In this document: positions 1-5,642 of the stretch, in pieces
Position numbering within the stretch: position 1 is the first letter of the stretch
Layout of the letters: each line of letters starts with the position of its first letter
From: an uncultured Succinatimonas sp.
GTDB taxonomy: Bacteria > Pseudomonadota > Gammaproteobacteria > Enterobacterales > Succinivibrionaceae
Assembly (NCBI GenBank): GCA_900548485.1
Contig: URKL01000084.1
Location: 1-7,653, forward strand
DNA: 7,653 nucleotides
Direction: 5' to 3'
Translations under genes and position numbers: made by a program
The notes under the pieces: model-generated
What the model was told of the DNA's origin: nothing
The model's input: the letters and a program-made list of their open reading frames with translations, nothing else
Database searches by the model: none

Positions 1-22
1 AATTTATCCACCACTGATTAGA

Positions 23-28
23 TATATA
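23..28 (-). promoter_or_regulatory. Candidate -10 box for a minus-strand gene left of the window
   Basis: Read on the minus strand this is TATATA, 4 of 6 matches to TATAAT. Its centre lies 11.5 bp from the centre of the palindrome at 26-48, the same offset as between the dehydratase -10 (1903-1908) and its palindrome (1909-1925). A GGTGG that could serve as a ribosome-binding site follows at 9-13 on the minus strand. The start codon would lie beyond the window edge. TA-rich hexamers are common in this DNA, so the support comes from the matching layout rather than the hexamer. Confidence 0.3.
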
Positions 29-48
29 AAATTGTAGTACAATTTTAT
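26..48. promoter_or_regulatory. Perfect palindrome, putative GntR (FadR-type) operator
   Basis: Two perfect 11-bp arms (ATAAAATTGTA and its complement) flank a single central G at position 37. The core at 32-42, TTGTAGTACAA, fits the FadR-subfamily GntR consensus TNGTNNNACNA exactly. It also resembles the TTGTA-n-TACA operator of E. coli DgoR as I recall it. It shares the GTAnTAC core with the palindrome in front of the dehydratase gene. The regulator encoded at 2049-2774 belongs to this subfamily and is the natural candidate to bind both. The likely target is the promoter of a gene to the left on the minus strand. Confidence 0.6.
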
Positions 49-73
49 TAATAATAAACACCAATTTAAAAAA

Positions 74-95
74 ATAAAAGATAAAGATCACAAAT
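74..95. promoter_or_regulatory. Weak CRP-like site
   Basis: Compared with the 22-bp E. coli CRP consensus, 14 of 22 positions match. One half-site is intact (AGATCACA on plus, TGTGATCT on minus) and the other is poor. Its centre is 47.5 bp upstream, in minus-strand terms, of the centre of the operator at 26-48, which would suit CRP activation of a gene reading left. AT-rich flanks inflate the match count, so this is suggestive only. Confidence 0.3.
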
Positions 96-108
96 ATAAC
101 CGATAAAT

Positions 109-147
109 AAGCCCTTTATTTAGAACTAAAGTTAATACAGGCTTTTT
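109..147. terminator. Weak hairpin, possible terminator
   Basis: AAGCC (109-113) pairs with GGCTT (140-144), enclosing a smaller TTTAG/CTAAA hairpin (119-130). On the plus strand a short T run follows. It sits just after the dehydratase stop codon, where a minus-strand terminator would be expected, but the outer stem is only 5 bp and the T-tract is better on the other strand. The dehydratase transcript could therefore read through into whatever lies to the left. Confidence 0.25.
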
Positions 148-172
148 ATTATAGTTATTTTTGTATAACAAT

Positions 173-1861
173 TTATTCAGATAAATAAGCTCCATTTGCC
201 GCAGATACCGCTAGCTTTTGATAAATACGCAAAAAGCCGTGAGAAACTTCTTTTTTGACACACTGATAAAGTTGGCGACGCTTTTCTAATAATTCGCAAG
301 AAACATTCAAATGAATACTTCTTTTTTCAATATCAATACAAATCTCATCACCATCATTGACAAGGCCGATAATGCCACCTTCATAAGCTTCTGGGGATAT
401 GTGTCCGACAAATAAGCCGCGATTTGATCCGGAAAAACGACCATCAGTTATCAATGCGCAACTATCTGCCAATCCCATTCCCTCTAAATACTTCATAGGC
501 TTATACATTTCAGGCATGCCAGGACCGCCTTTAGGACCTTCATAGCGTAAAACTAAAACCGATCCTTTAGAGATTTGTCCACTTATGATCGCCGCATTAG
601 CCTCATCTTCAGAGTTAAATACCACGGCTTTTCCGGTAAACTTCAGCATATTAAGCGGAACTGCTGCAGGTTTAACAACACAACCTAAAGGTGAGATATT
701 GCCACTTAAGACCGCTACACCGGCATCATGACGATGAGGAGCATCAAAGCTCTTGATTATATTTTCATTGCTAGTCTTAGAGCTTGCATCTAGAACTTCG
801 CCCTTTGTTTTTTGAACACACGTAATGGCATCAAGGTTTAAAACCTTACGTAATTCATATTCAACAGCTTTAACTCCGCCTGCCTCATAGTAATCAATCA
901 TGTCGTATTCTGAGGCTGGATAAATTGAAGCTAGAAGCGGAATTTTATGACTTAATGCATCAAATTTAGCTAGTTCTAAATTACCAAGACCTGCCTCATG
1001 ATGAATGGCCTGTAAATGCAAAATACCATTGGTTGAACCGCCTGTTGCTAAGAGATAACACATAGCATTATGAATAGACTTCTCGTTGATAATATCTCTA
1101 GCTTTTACATTATTTTTAACTAATGAAACTACCGCCTCACCACTCTTATAAGCACATTCCTCTCGCTCTTTAGCAATTGCAGGAATAGTTGCACTTCCTG
1201 GTAATGACATTCCCAAAGATTCGGCAATTGCACACATAGTATTAGCCGTACCATACATAGTGCATGATCCAGGACCTGGTTCGGCAATATTTTCTATATA
1301 AGCAAATTCCTCCTCAGAGATCTCTCCGCGCTCTTTCCAGCCGATTGCCTCTGTAATAATATTGCCATCCCAGTGTTTACCCTTATAACTTGCTGGATAC
1401 ATCGGGCCACCGTTCACAAATAATGAGGGAATATTTAATCTAGCCGCAGCCATCAACATTCCAGGGACAATTTTGTCGCAAGAACCTAAAAGCACCATAC
1501 CATCAAATTTATGGGCTCTAACCATAGCCTCAATAGATGAACAAATTAGTTCACGTGAGGCTAAGATATAACGCATACCTAAATGACCTTCGGCAATACC
1601 ATCGCAAGGTGCAATTGTGCCAAAAACCATGCCTAAACCGCCGGCATCATGAATGCCTTTTAAAACAAAGTTTGTAAGCTTATCTAAATTAAAATGACCT
1701 GGTGTGGCATTTGTATAGCTATTTACAACAGCAATAATGGGGCGACGTAATTCCGCGTCAGAATGTCCCATAGATTTATATAAAGCTCTTTTTAAAGCGC
1801 CATTATCACCTTGTAATAGTGAGCAAAAATGGGTGCAACCTTCACATCCTTTAGAAGTCAT
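173..1861 (-). CDS. IlvD/Edd-family Fe-S dehydratase, probably acting on a sugar acid
   Basis: A cytoplasmic enzyme of 562 residues in the dihydroxy-acid/aldonic-acid dehydratase family, which removes water from a 2,3-dihydroxy acid to give a 2-keto-3-deoxy acid. The residues expected from the family are present: D87, C128-D129-K130 in SCDKIVPGM (iron-sulfur ligand, Mg ligand, and the lysine that is carbamylated in relatives), C200 in [15 protein letters not shown]451 in GGPGMPEM, and S477 in TDGRFSG, the proposed proton acceptor. The length fits the short IlvD form. The start is supported by AAAGGGGAG 4 bases upstream (1866-1874). The T-M-x-GTA-x-TM pattern after C200 recalls sugar-acid dehydratases, and the divergent DgoR-like regulator points the same way. 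The motif around residues 42-57 is closer to E. coli IlvD, so a branched-chain amino acid role cannot be excluded. Unusual cysteines occur at 6, 9, 13 and 86. Confidence 0.85.
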   Translation of the reverse strand: MTSKGCEGCTHFCSLLQGDNGALKRALYKSMGHSDAELRRPIIAVVNSYTNATPGHFNLDKLTNFVLKGIHDAGGLGMVFGTIAPCDGIAEGHLGMRYILASRELICSSIEAMVRAHKFDGMVLLGSCDKIVPGMLMAAARLNIPSLFVNGGPMYPASYKGKHWDGNIITEAIGWKERGEISEEEFAYIENIAEPGPGSCTMYGTANTMCAIAESLGMSLPGSATIPAIAKEREECAYKSGEAVVSLVKNNVKARDIINEKSIHNAMCYLLATGGSTNGILHLQAIHHEAGLGNLELAKFDALSHKIPLLASIYPASEYDMIDYYEAGGVKAVEYELRKVLNLDAITCVQKTKGEVLDASSKTSNENIIKSFDAPHRHDAGVAVLSGNISPLGCVVKPAAVPLNMLKFTGKAVVFNSEDEANAAIISGQISKGSVLVLRYEGPKGGPGMPEMYKPMKYLEGMGLADSCALITDGRFSGSNRGLFVGHISPEAYEGGIIGLVNDGDEICIDIEKRSIHLNVSCELLEKRRQLYQCVKKEVSHGFLRIYQKLAVSAANGAYLSE

Positions 1862-1902
1862 TATTCTCCCCTTTGAAATAACTATATTTTGGAATTACCT
1901 GA

Positions 1903-1908
1903 ATTATA
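1903..1908 (-). promoter_or_regulatory. -10 box of the dehydratase promoter
   Basis: The minus strand reads a perfect TATAAT here, giving a predicted transcription start near 1894-1897 and a leader of roughly 35 nt. No good -35 hexamer lies 16-18 bp upstream (best TTAGAT), as expected of an activator-dependent promoter. The GntR-type palindrome abuts the -10 and would block polymerase when occupied. Confidence 0.55.
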
Positions 1909-1925
1909 ATCTAGTAATACCAGAT
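1909..1925. promoter_or_regulatory. Imperfect palindrome, putative GntR operator of the dehydratase gene
   Basis: The 17-bp sequence ATCTAGTAATACCAGAT is symmetric at 7 of 8 base pairs about its central A (1917). The inner 11 bp (1912-1922) fit the FadR-type consensus TNGTNNNACNA on both strands. It fills the spacer upstream of the dehydratase -10, a classic repressor position, in the region divergent from a GntR/FCD gene. It shares the core GTAnTAC with the site at 26-48, and I found no other copy of that core in the non-coding parts of the window. Confidence 0.65.
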
Positions 1926-1944
1926 ATCTAATATGATCATACAA

Positions 1945-1966
1945 AAATATAATATTGATCACATTT
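1945..1966. promoter_or_regulatory. CRP-like site
   Basis: 18 of 22 positions match the E. coli CRP consensus. The right half GATCACATTT is perfect, while the left half has TATAA in place of TGTGA. Its centre (1955.5) is about -60 from the predicted dehydratase transcription start, close to the -61.5 of class I CRP promoters. That placement, with the poor -35, supports CRP activation of the dehydratase. A second TGATCA at 1934-1939 lies exactly 22 bp from the TGATCA inside this site. Confidence 0.5.
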
Positions 1967-2018
1967 AAAATATTTCTTGTATCTTTGGTAGAATAAAAAC
2001 TATTAGAATATCTACAGA

Positions 2019-2024
2019 TATAAT
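2019..2024 (+). promoter_or_regulatory. -10 box of the GntR regulator promoter
   Basis: A perfect TATAAT lies 24 bp before the ATG, predicting transcription from about 2031 and a leader of about 18 nt. There is no recognisable -35 at 16-18 bp. The ATG at 2049 also lacks a clear Shine-Dalgarno sequence (upstream bases are ATAAATAAACATTT). Weak transcription and translation would suit a repressor made at a low level. Confidence 0.45.
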
Positions 2025-2048
2025 CTCAATACCTATAAATAAACATTT

Positions 2049-2774
2049 ATGAAGAATCTTGAAAAAAATATTTGTGACAATCTCATCCAGACTTTGATTA
2101 AAAAAATTGCTGCAGGAGAGTTTGAAAATAATGTTTTGCCTAGTGAAAACAATTTATGTCAAATGTTTGATGTTTCTAGAACTTCTTTGCGTTCAGCATT
2201 ACAATTTTTGGTTGCTAAAGGCATTATTTTAAAAAAACCTAAAACTAAAACTGTCATCTTAGATAAGGAAAATTGGGATTGGTTCTCCCCAGACGTCGTT
2301 TACTATGCAAAATCATGCATGGACGATAAAACTCTTTTATATCATGTAGGCGCATTACGTCTAACTTTTGAACCTCAAGCCTCAGCTTTATGTGCTTTAA
2401 ATTCGGATTTTTCCGATTTAAGTGGCCTTGATGATGGCAATAACATGATGCGTAAATCTATTCTTAAAAATGATTACGCCTTATTCACTAAGGGTGATAT
2501 TACTTTTCACCAAGCTATTTTTAAAGGTACCCATAATCCTTTCTTTTTAAGATTATCGGAACTCATTTTAAATACGAGCTTGCTTTCAATAGAAGAAACT
2601 TTAGATCAGAATTTAGATGAGGCTCAAAAGGCAATTGATGACCATTGCCTCTTAATGGAAGCCATTCGCTTTAAAAATCCCGCAGAAGCGCAAAAAATCA
2701 TGAAAATTATTCTAAAAGAATCAATAGCAAAAATCTTTAAAGATAATCTTCCAAACTACTACAATGTACTTTAA
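2049..2774 (+). CDS. GntR-family regulator, FadR/FCD type, DgoR-like
   Basis: A 241-residue DNA-binding repressor. Residues about 8-70 form the winged helix-turn-helix, with the signature LPSENNLCQMFDVSRTSLR at 30-48 followed by the wing ending near TKTVIL. The linker NWDWFSPDVVYY (75-86) is typical of the DgoR-like branch, whose members respond to sugar acids. Residues about 95-235 form the helical FCD effector domain, with R104 and E108 in LRLTFEP, D150 and H154 in the D-x3-H metal motif, and H199. The usual late histidine in the last helices is not evident. It is divergent from the dehydratase across 187 bp containing a matching operator, so it probably represses that gene and perhaps itself. 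The inducer cannot be read from the sequence; a 2-keto-3-deoxy acid or its parent aldonate is a reasonable guess. Confidence 0.88.
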   Translation: MKNLEKNICDNLIQTLIKKIAAGEFENNVLPSENNLCQMFDVSRTSLRSALQFLVAKGIILKKPKTKTVILDKENWDWFSPDVVYYAKSCMDDKTLLYHVGALRLTFEPQASALCALNSDFSDLSGLDDGNNMMRKSILKNDYALFTKGDITFHQAIFKGTHNPFFLRLSELILNTSLLSIEETLDQNLDEAQKAIDDHCLLMEAIRFKNPAEAQKIMKIILKESIAKIFKDNLPNYYNVL

Positions 2775-2776
2775 AG

Positions 2777-2809
2777 AAACCTCCTTCTAGCGCATAGAAG
2801 GAGGTTTTT
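2777..2809. terminator. Rho-independent terminator, probably bidirectional
   Basis: A perfect 13-bp stem (AAACCTCCTTCTA, 2777-2789, with 2795-2807) has a 5-base loop GCGCA and runs into TTTTT (2805-2809). It starts 3 bases after the regulator stop codon. The Fe-ADH-like gene on the opposite strand ends at 2845, and on that strand the stem is followed by a T-rich stretch, so the hairpin probably serves both convergent genes. Confidence 0.9.
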
Positions 2810-2844
2810 GATATAAGTATAAGAGATACTCGTAGTAATAATTA

Positions 2845-4029
2845 CTATTTTATTAAGATAAGTGACAGAAGAATTTCCACTCCCGTCTTATCAAATTTAA
2901 CCCCTGGACTCAGTAAACCACCAGATGACATATCAATTAGTTCTAATAATTTAGGAATATCGGCTCCTGATCCCCCAAGATCTTCAAAAGTTTTAGGTAA
3001 ACCTGATTGGGAGATAAATTGTCTTAAACGTTTTAAAGTTAAATAGCAAGTATTTTCAGGATGTTGAAAGTCAAGCTCAAAGCTAAAGGCTCGATTACCC
3101 ATAAGAGCAATTCTCTGCGGATTTTTAGCAATGCTCATCTCCAAATAAGCTGGCAAAATTAAGCTTAAAGCCTCGGCACGAGAACAATCATAAAGAGAAA
3201 CTAAGCCTCGTTTAACCTGTTCTAAAGCTGGATTTTCCGCAGAATTCTCAATTGAAGGGATAATATTGGTCATAATTCCTGACCACATAATATTGGCATA
3301 AGCCTCATAATCACCAGGAATATCTCGCAAGTGCTGCCACATAGAAAAAATGGTAGCCATGACACTTTCATAAATTCTATCGGTTAAAACCTGAGCTGGA
3401 TGTGGGGCTAAATAACGTTCAAAAACACGAGCTGAGATACTTATAAGCGACGACACTAGCTCTTGTTTAGAATTATTAACTAATTCTGGATTTAAAATTG
3501 CAAAACGTGGCCTTAATAAGTTGTTATCTCGAGATAACATCCTAAAACTTCCATCTGATTTAGGAATTACTGCGGACATATAACCTGAATTTACAAAGCC
3601 ACATCCAGGAACTGTAACTATTGCGCCTATAGGTAAAGCTTCATCTAAAAGGAAATCTTTATCAAAAATATCTTTAATTTGAGCAGGATGGTAGACAGCC
3701 GCAGCTATAGCCTTTGCAGCTGAGAAACAATAAGCATTACCTATAGCTAAAATAAAATCCACGTTGTACTTGATACATGTAGCTACACCATCTTCTATAA
3801 AGAATAAGCGGGGGGTATTTTTTACTCCTCCTAACTCTACAAACTCGATACCAGAAAGATCTAAAGCTCGCTTAACTTTATCTAAAAGACCTGGAATTTG
3901 GGAGATTTCATCGTTATAAATAATTAAAGTTCTTGAGCCACCATAAAATTTTACTAATTTTCCAACTTCAAACTCCTTACCTCTACCAAAATACATTTGA
4001 GTATTGTCTAAAAGAGTAAAGTCATTCAT
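2845..4029 (-). CDS. Degenerate iron-containing alcohol dehydrogenase homologue, probable pseudoenzyme
   Basis: 394 residues, full length for the YqhD/butanol dehydrogenase branch of group III alcohol dehydrogenases (387 in E. coli YqhD), and similar from the first residues (MNDFTLLDNTQMYFGRGK) to the last helices. Against my recalled YqhD sequence the metal-site region aligns without gaps. D194 becomes S197, H198 becomes R201, H267 becomes E270, H281 becomes R284, and the catalytic-type histidine 271 becomes R274. The nucleotide motif GGGSVLD is GNAYCFS (97-103), and the ATGSE motif is GCGFV. Landmarks between these (ERY 204-206, ANIMW 245-249, ILPAY 291-295) fix the alignment. The frame has no stop or shift, and AGAGG (4035-4039) lies 5 bases before the ATG, so it appears to be expressed. 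It should not be annotated as an active dehydrogenase. A binding, regulatory or structural role is possible but unknown. Confidence 0.85.
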   Translation of the reverse strand: MNDFTLLDNTQMYFGRGKEFEVGKLVKFYGGSRTLIIYNDEISQIPGLLDKVKRALDLSGIEFVELGGVKNTPRLFFIEDGVATCIKYNVDFILAIGNAYCFSAAKAIAAAVYHPAQIKDIFDKDFLLDEALPIGAIVTVPGCGFVNSGYMSAVIPKSDGSFRMLSRDNNLLRPRFAILNPELVNNSKQELVSSLISISARVFERYLAPHPAQVLTDRIYESVMATIFSMWQHLRDIPGDYEAYANIMWSGIMTNIIPSIENSAENPALEQVKRGLVSLYDCSRAEALSLILPAYLEMSIAKNPQRIALMGNRAFSFELDFQHPENTCYLTLKRLRQFISQSGLPKTFEDLGGSGADIPKLLELIDMSSGGLLSPGVKFDKTGVEILLSLILIK

Positions 4030-4197
4030 AAGGGCCTCTAAAGAGATAACTAACTATTTAAATTTATTAGTAAAAATATAAAAAACAGCAAAGATAATTT
4101 TTAAATCTTGCAAAAGCTTTTTTGCGTGACAATTCAAATTATTATTTGTTTATTTATTGCATACTTTAGATCTAACAAAGATTAAACAAAAAAACGC

Positions 4198-4225
4198 TTG
4201 CAAGAGCTGTAATATTCTTTATCAT
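4198..4225 (+). promoter_or_regulatory. Candidate potG promoter
   Basis: TTGCAA (4198-4203, 4 of 6 to TTGACA) and TATCAT (4220-4225, 5 of 6 to TATAAT) are separated by 16 bp. Transcription would start near 4232 and give a leader of about 170 nt that includes the inverted repeat at 4338-4368. Other weak -10-like hexamers lie nearer the gene, for example TATGCT at 4298-4303, so the choice is tentative. Confidence 0.35.
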
Positions 4226-4337
4226 ACATTGAATTTTGTAATTTAAGTAAATGGTCCAATTAAAAATCATTTTATTTTAAATTACAACAAGTTAAATTAT
4301 GCTCGACCTTTTTATTTAGGCTCGATGCGCTTTTCAT

Positions 4338-4368
4338 TATATTTGGAATATAGGTTTTTCCAAATATA
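4338..4368 (+). repeat. Inverted repeat (hairpin) in the potG leader
   Basis: TATATTTGGAA (4338-4348) and its exact complement (4358-4368) form an 11-bp stem with a 9-base loop. A pyrimidine-rich run follows, including CTTTTTCCTCTTTT (4374-4387), then the GGAG of the potG ribosome-binding site at 4390-4393. It could act as an operator, as a leader structure that affects translation or premature termination, or have no role. The T-run is not directly against the stem, so it is not a canonical terminator. Confidence 0.55.
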
Positions 4369-4404
4369 TTTGTCTTTTTCCTCTTTTATGGAGAACTATA
4401 AACA

Positions 4405-5622
4405 GTGGAAATCAAACCTTTGGAAAAAGCTGAGAAGGCAAATCCTGAAGTAGCTCCGGCTACCGTCGCCAATAAGAACACTCACCGTCCAGGTGAACTC
4501 CCAGGACAGAAAGTTTCACCGGCAAAACAAAATAAAAAACCAATTTTGGAGATCAAAAAGTTAACTAAGGAATTTAATAATTTCATTGCAGTTAACAATG
4601 TAGATCTAACTGTCTACCAAGGTGAGATTTTCGCTCTCTTAGGTTCCTCAGGTTGTGGTAAATCCACCCTATTACGTATGCTTGCAGGTTTTGAAACTCC
4701 GACCTCAGGCAATATTGTCTTAGAGGGTAAAGATATCGGTGACTTACCTCCATATCGCCGCAACTTAAATATGATGTTCCAATCATATGCGTTATTCCCG
4801 TATATGAATGTTAAACAAAACATTGCCTTTGGTTTAAAACAGGAACACTTACCTAAAAGCGTTATCGAGGAGCGTGTTGAGCGTATGCTCAAGCTTGTAC
4901 ATATGGAAGATTATGTTGAGCGCAAACCATATCAGCTCTCAGGCGGTCAACGTCAGCGTGTAGCCTTAGCTCGTTCCTTAGCTAAAGAACCTAAACTTTT
5001 GCTCTTAGATGAGCCTATGGGAGCTTTAGATAAAAAGTTACGCGAACAGATGCGCTTAGAGCTTGTAGATATCATCAACTCCGTAGGTGTAACCTGCCTC
5101 ATGGTAACTCACGATCAAGAAGAGGCTATGACTATGGCCGATCGTATTGCCATTATGGATCGTGGTGAATTCGTACAGATTGGTGGTCCGCGTGAAATTT
5201 ACGAGAACCCGAACTGCTGTTTCTCAGCTGAGTTCATAGGTCAAGTCAATATGTTTGACTGCTCTTTAATTACTTCTAATGCCTCTCATTCCTTGATTGC
5301 GGCAAAAGACTTTACAAGACCTATTGAATTAAAACACGATCTTGATCTTGCAGATGGTATGCCTCTTTCCATAGCCATGCGTCCTGAAAAGATCTATATC
5401 TCTCACGATAAACCCGAAGGTGAAACTAACTGGTGTGAAGGTGTAGTTGAAAATATCGCTTATTTAGGTGATATCTCTATTTACTACGTACGTCTTAAGT
5501 CAGGTCGAGTCATTTCCTCAACTCTGCCTAATGTTGACCGCTTCAATGTTGGCTTACCAACCTGGGATGATCATGTGTATTTAAGCTGGGATCCTGAGTC
5601 CTGCATAGCTTTAACCTTTTAA
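4405..5622 (+). CDS. potG: Putrescine ABC transporter ATP-binding protein PotG
   Basis: The 405-residue ATPase that powers putrescine import with PotH and PotI at the inner membrane. The nucleotide-binding domain starts near residue 47. It has Walker A GSSGCGKST (80-88), Q-loop Q126 in FQSYALFP, signature LSGGQ (178-182), Walker B LLLLDEP (198-204), D-loop GALD (206-209) and H-loop H236. A C-terminal TOBE-type domain spans about 280-400, including AMRPEKI and IAYLGD. Similarity to E. coli PotG is strong throughout, including MMFQSYALF and GLPTW. The GTG start is forced: an in-frame TAA lies at 4399-4401 and no in-frame ATG occurs before the ATPase domain. GGAG (4390-4393) is an unusually distant 11 bases away. 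The N-terminal tail rich in Pro, Lys, Ala and Asn is about 28 residues longer than in E. coli. The gene is first in a potGHI unit. Confidence 0.95.
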   Translation: MEIKPLEKAEKANPEVAPATVANKNTHRPGELPGQKVSPAKQNKKPILEIKKLTKEFNNFIAVNNVDLTVYQGEIFALLGSSGCGKSTLLRMLAGFETPTSGNIVLEGKDIGDLPPYRRNLNMMFQSYALFPYMNVKQNIAFGLKQEHLPKSVIEERVERMLKLVHMEDYVERKPYQLSGGQRQRVALARSLAKEPKLLLLDEPMGALDKKLREQMRLELVDIINSVGVTCLMVTHDQEEAMTMADRIAIMDRGEFVQIGGPREIYENPNCCFSAEFIGQVNMFDCSLITSNASHSLIAAKDFTRPIELKHDLDLADGMPLSIAMRPEKIYISHDKPEGETNWCEGVVENIAYLGDISIYYVRLKSGRVISSTLPNVDRFNVGLPTWDDHVYLSWDPESCIALTF

Positions 5623-5642
5623 TCAAAAAGGAAGATTCTATT

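Larger units (their letters stand above)
4030..4404. other. Divergent intergenic region between the Fe-ADH-like gene and potG
   Basis: 375 bp of strongly AT-rich DNA with no supportable gene. It contains a 14-nt direct repeat of CTTGCAA-r-AGCT-k-T at 4107-4120 and 4197-4210, the palindromes TTAGATCTAA (4166-4175) and CTTGCAAG (4197-4204), GCTCGA twice (4301-4306 and 4320-4325), a candidate potG promoter (4198-4225) and an 11-bp inverted repeat close to potG (4338-4368). For the minus-strand gene a TTGTCA hexamer (4127-4132) is the best -35, but no convincing -10 follows. No GTAnTAC operator is present, so nothing here ties either gene to the GntR regulator. Confidence 0.7.

Noticed and set aside
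1737..1931. Plus-strand 64-codon open frame opposite the dehydratase start
   Set aside because: It is almost entirely antisense to conserved IlvD sequence, runs through the operator, has no ribosome-binding site and resembles no known protein.
4109..4124. GCAAAA/TTTTGC hairpin as a terminator
   Set aside because: The stem is short and AT-rich, and no gene on either strand ends nearby.
4388..4453. 22-codon ATG frame overlapping the potG start, possible leader peptide
   Set aside because: Its ATG lies inside the potG ribosome-binding region, it has no Shine-Dalgarno of its own (only pyrimidines upstream), and most of it overlaps potG in another frame.
4592..4892. Two minus-strand open frames opposite potG
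   Set aside because: They oppose the Walker A to signature region of the ATPase. Conservation there explains the open frames.
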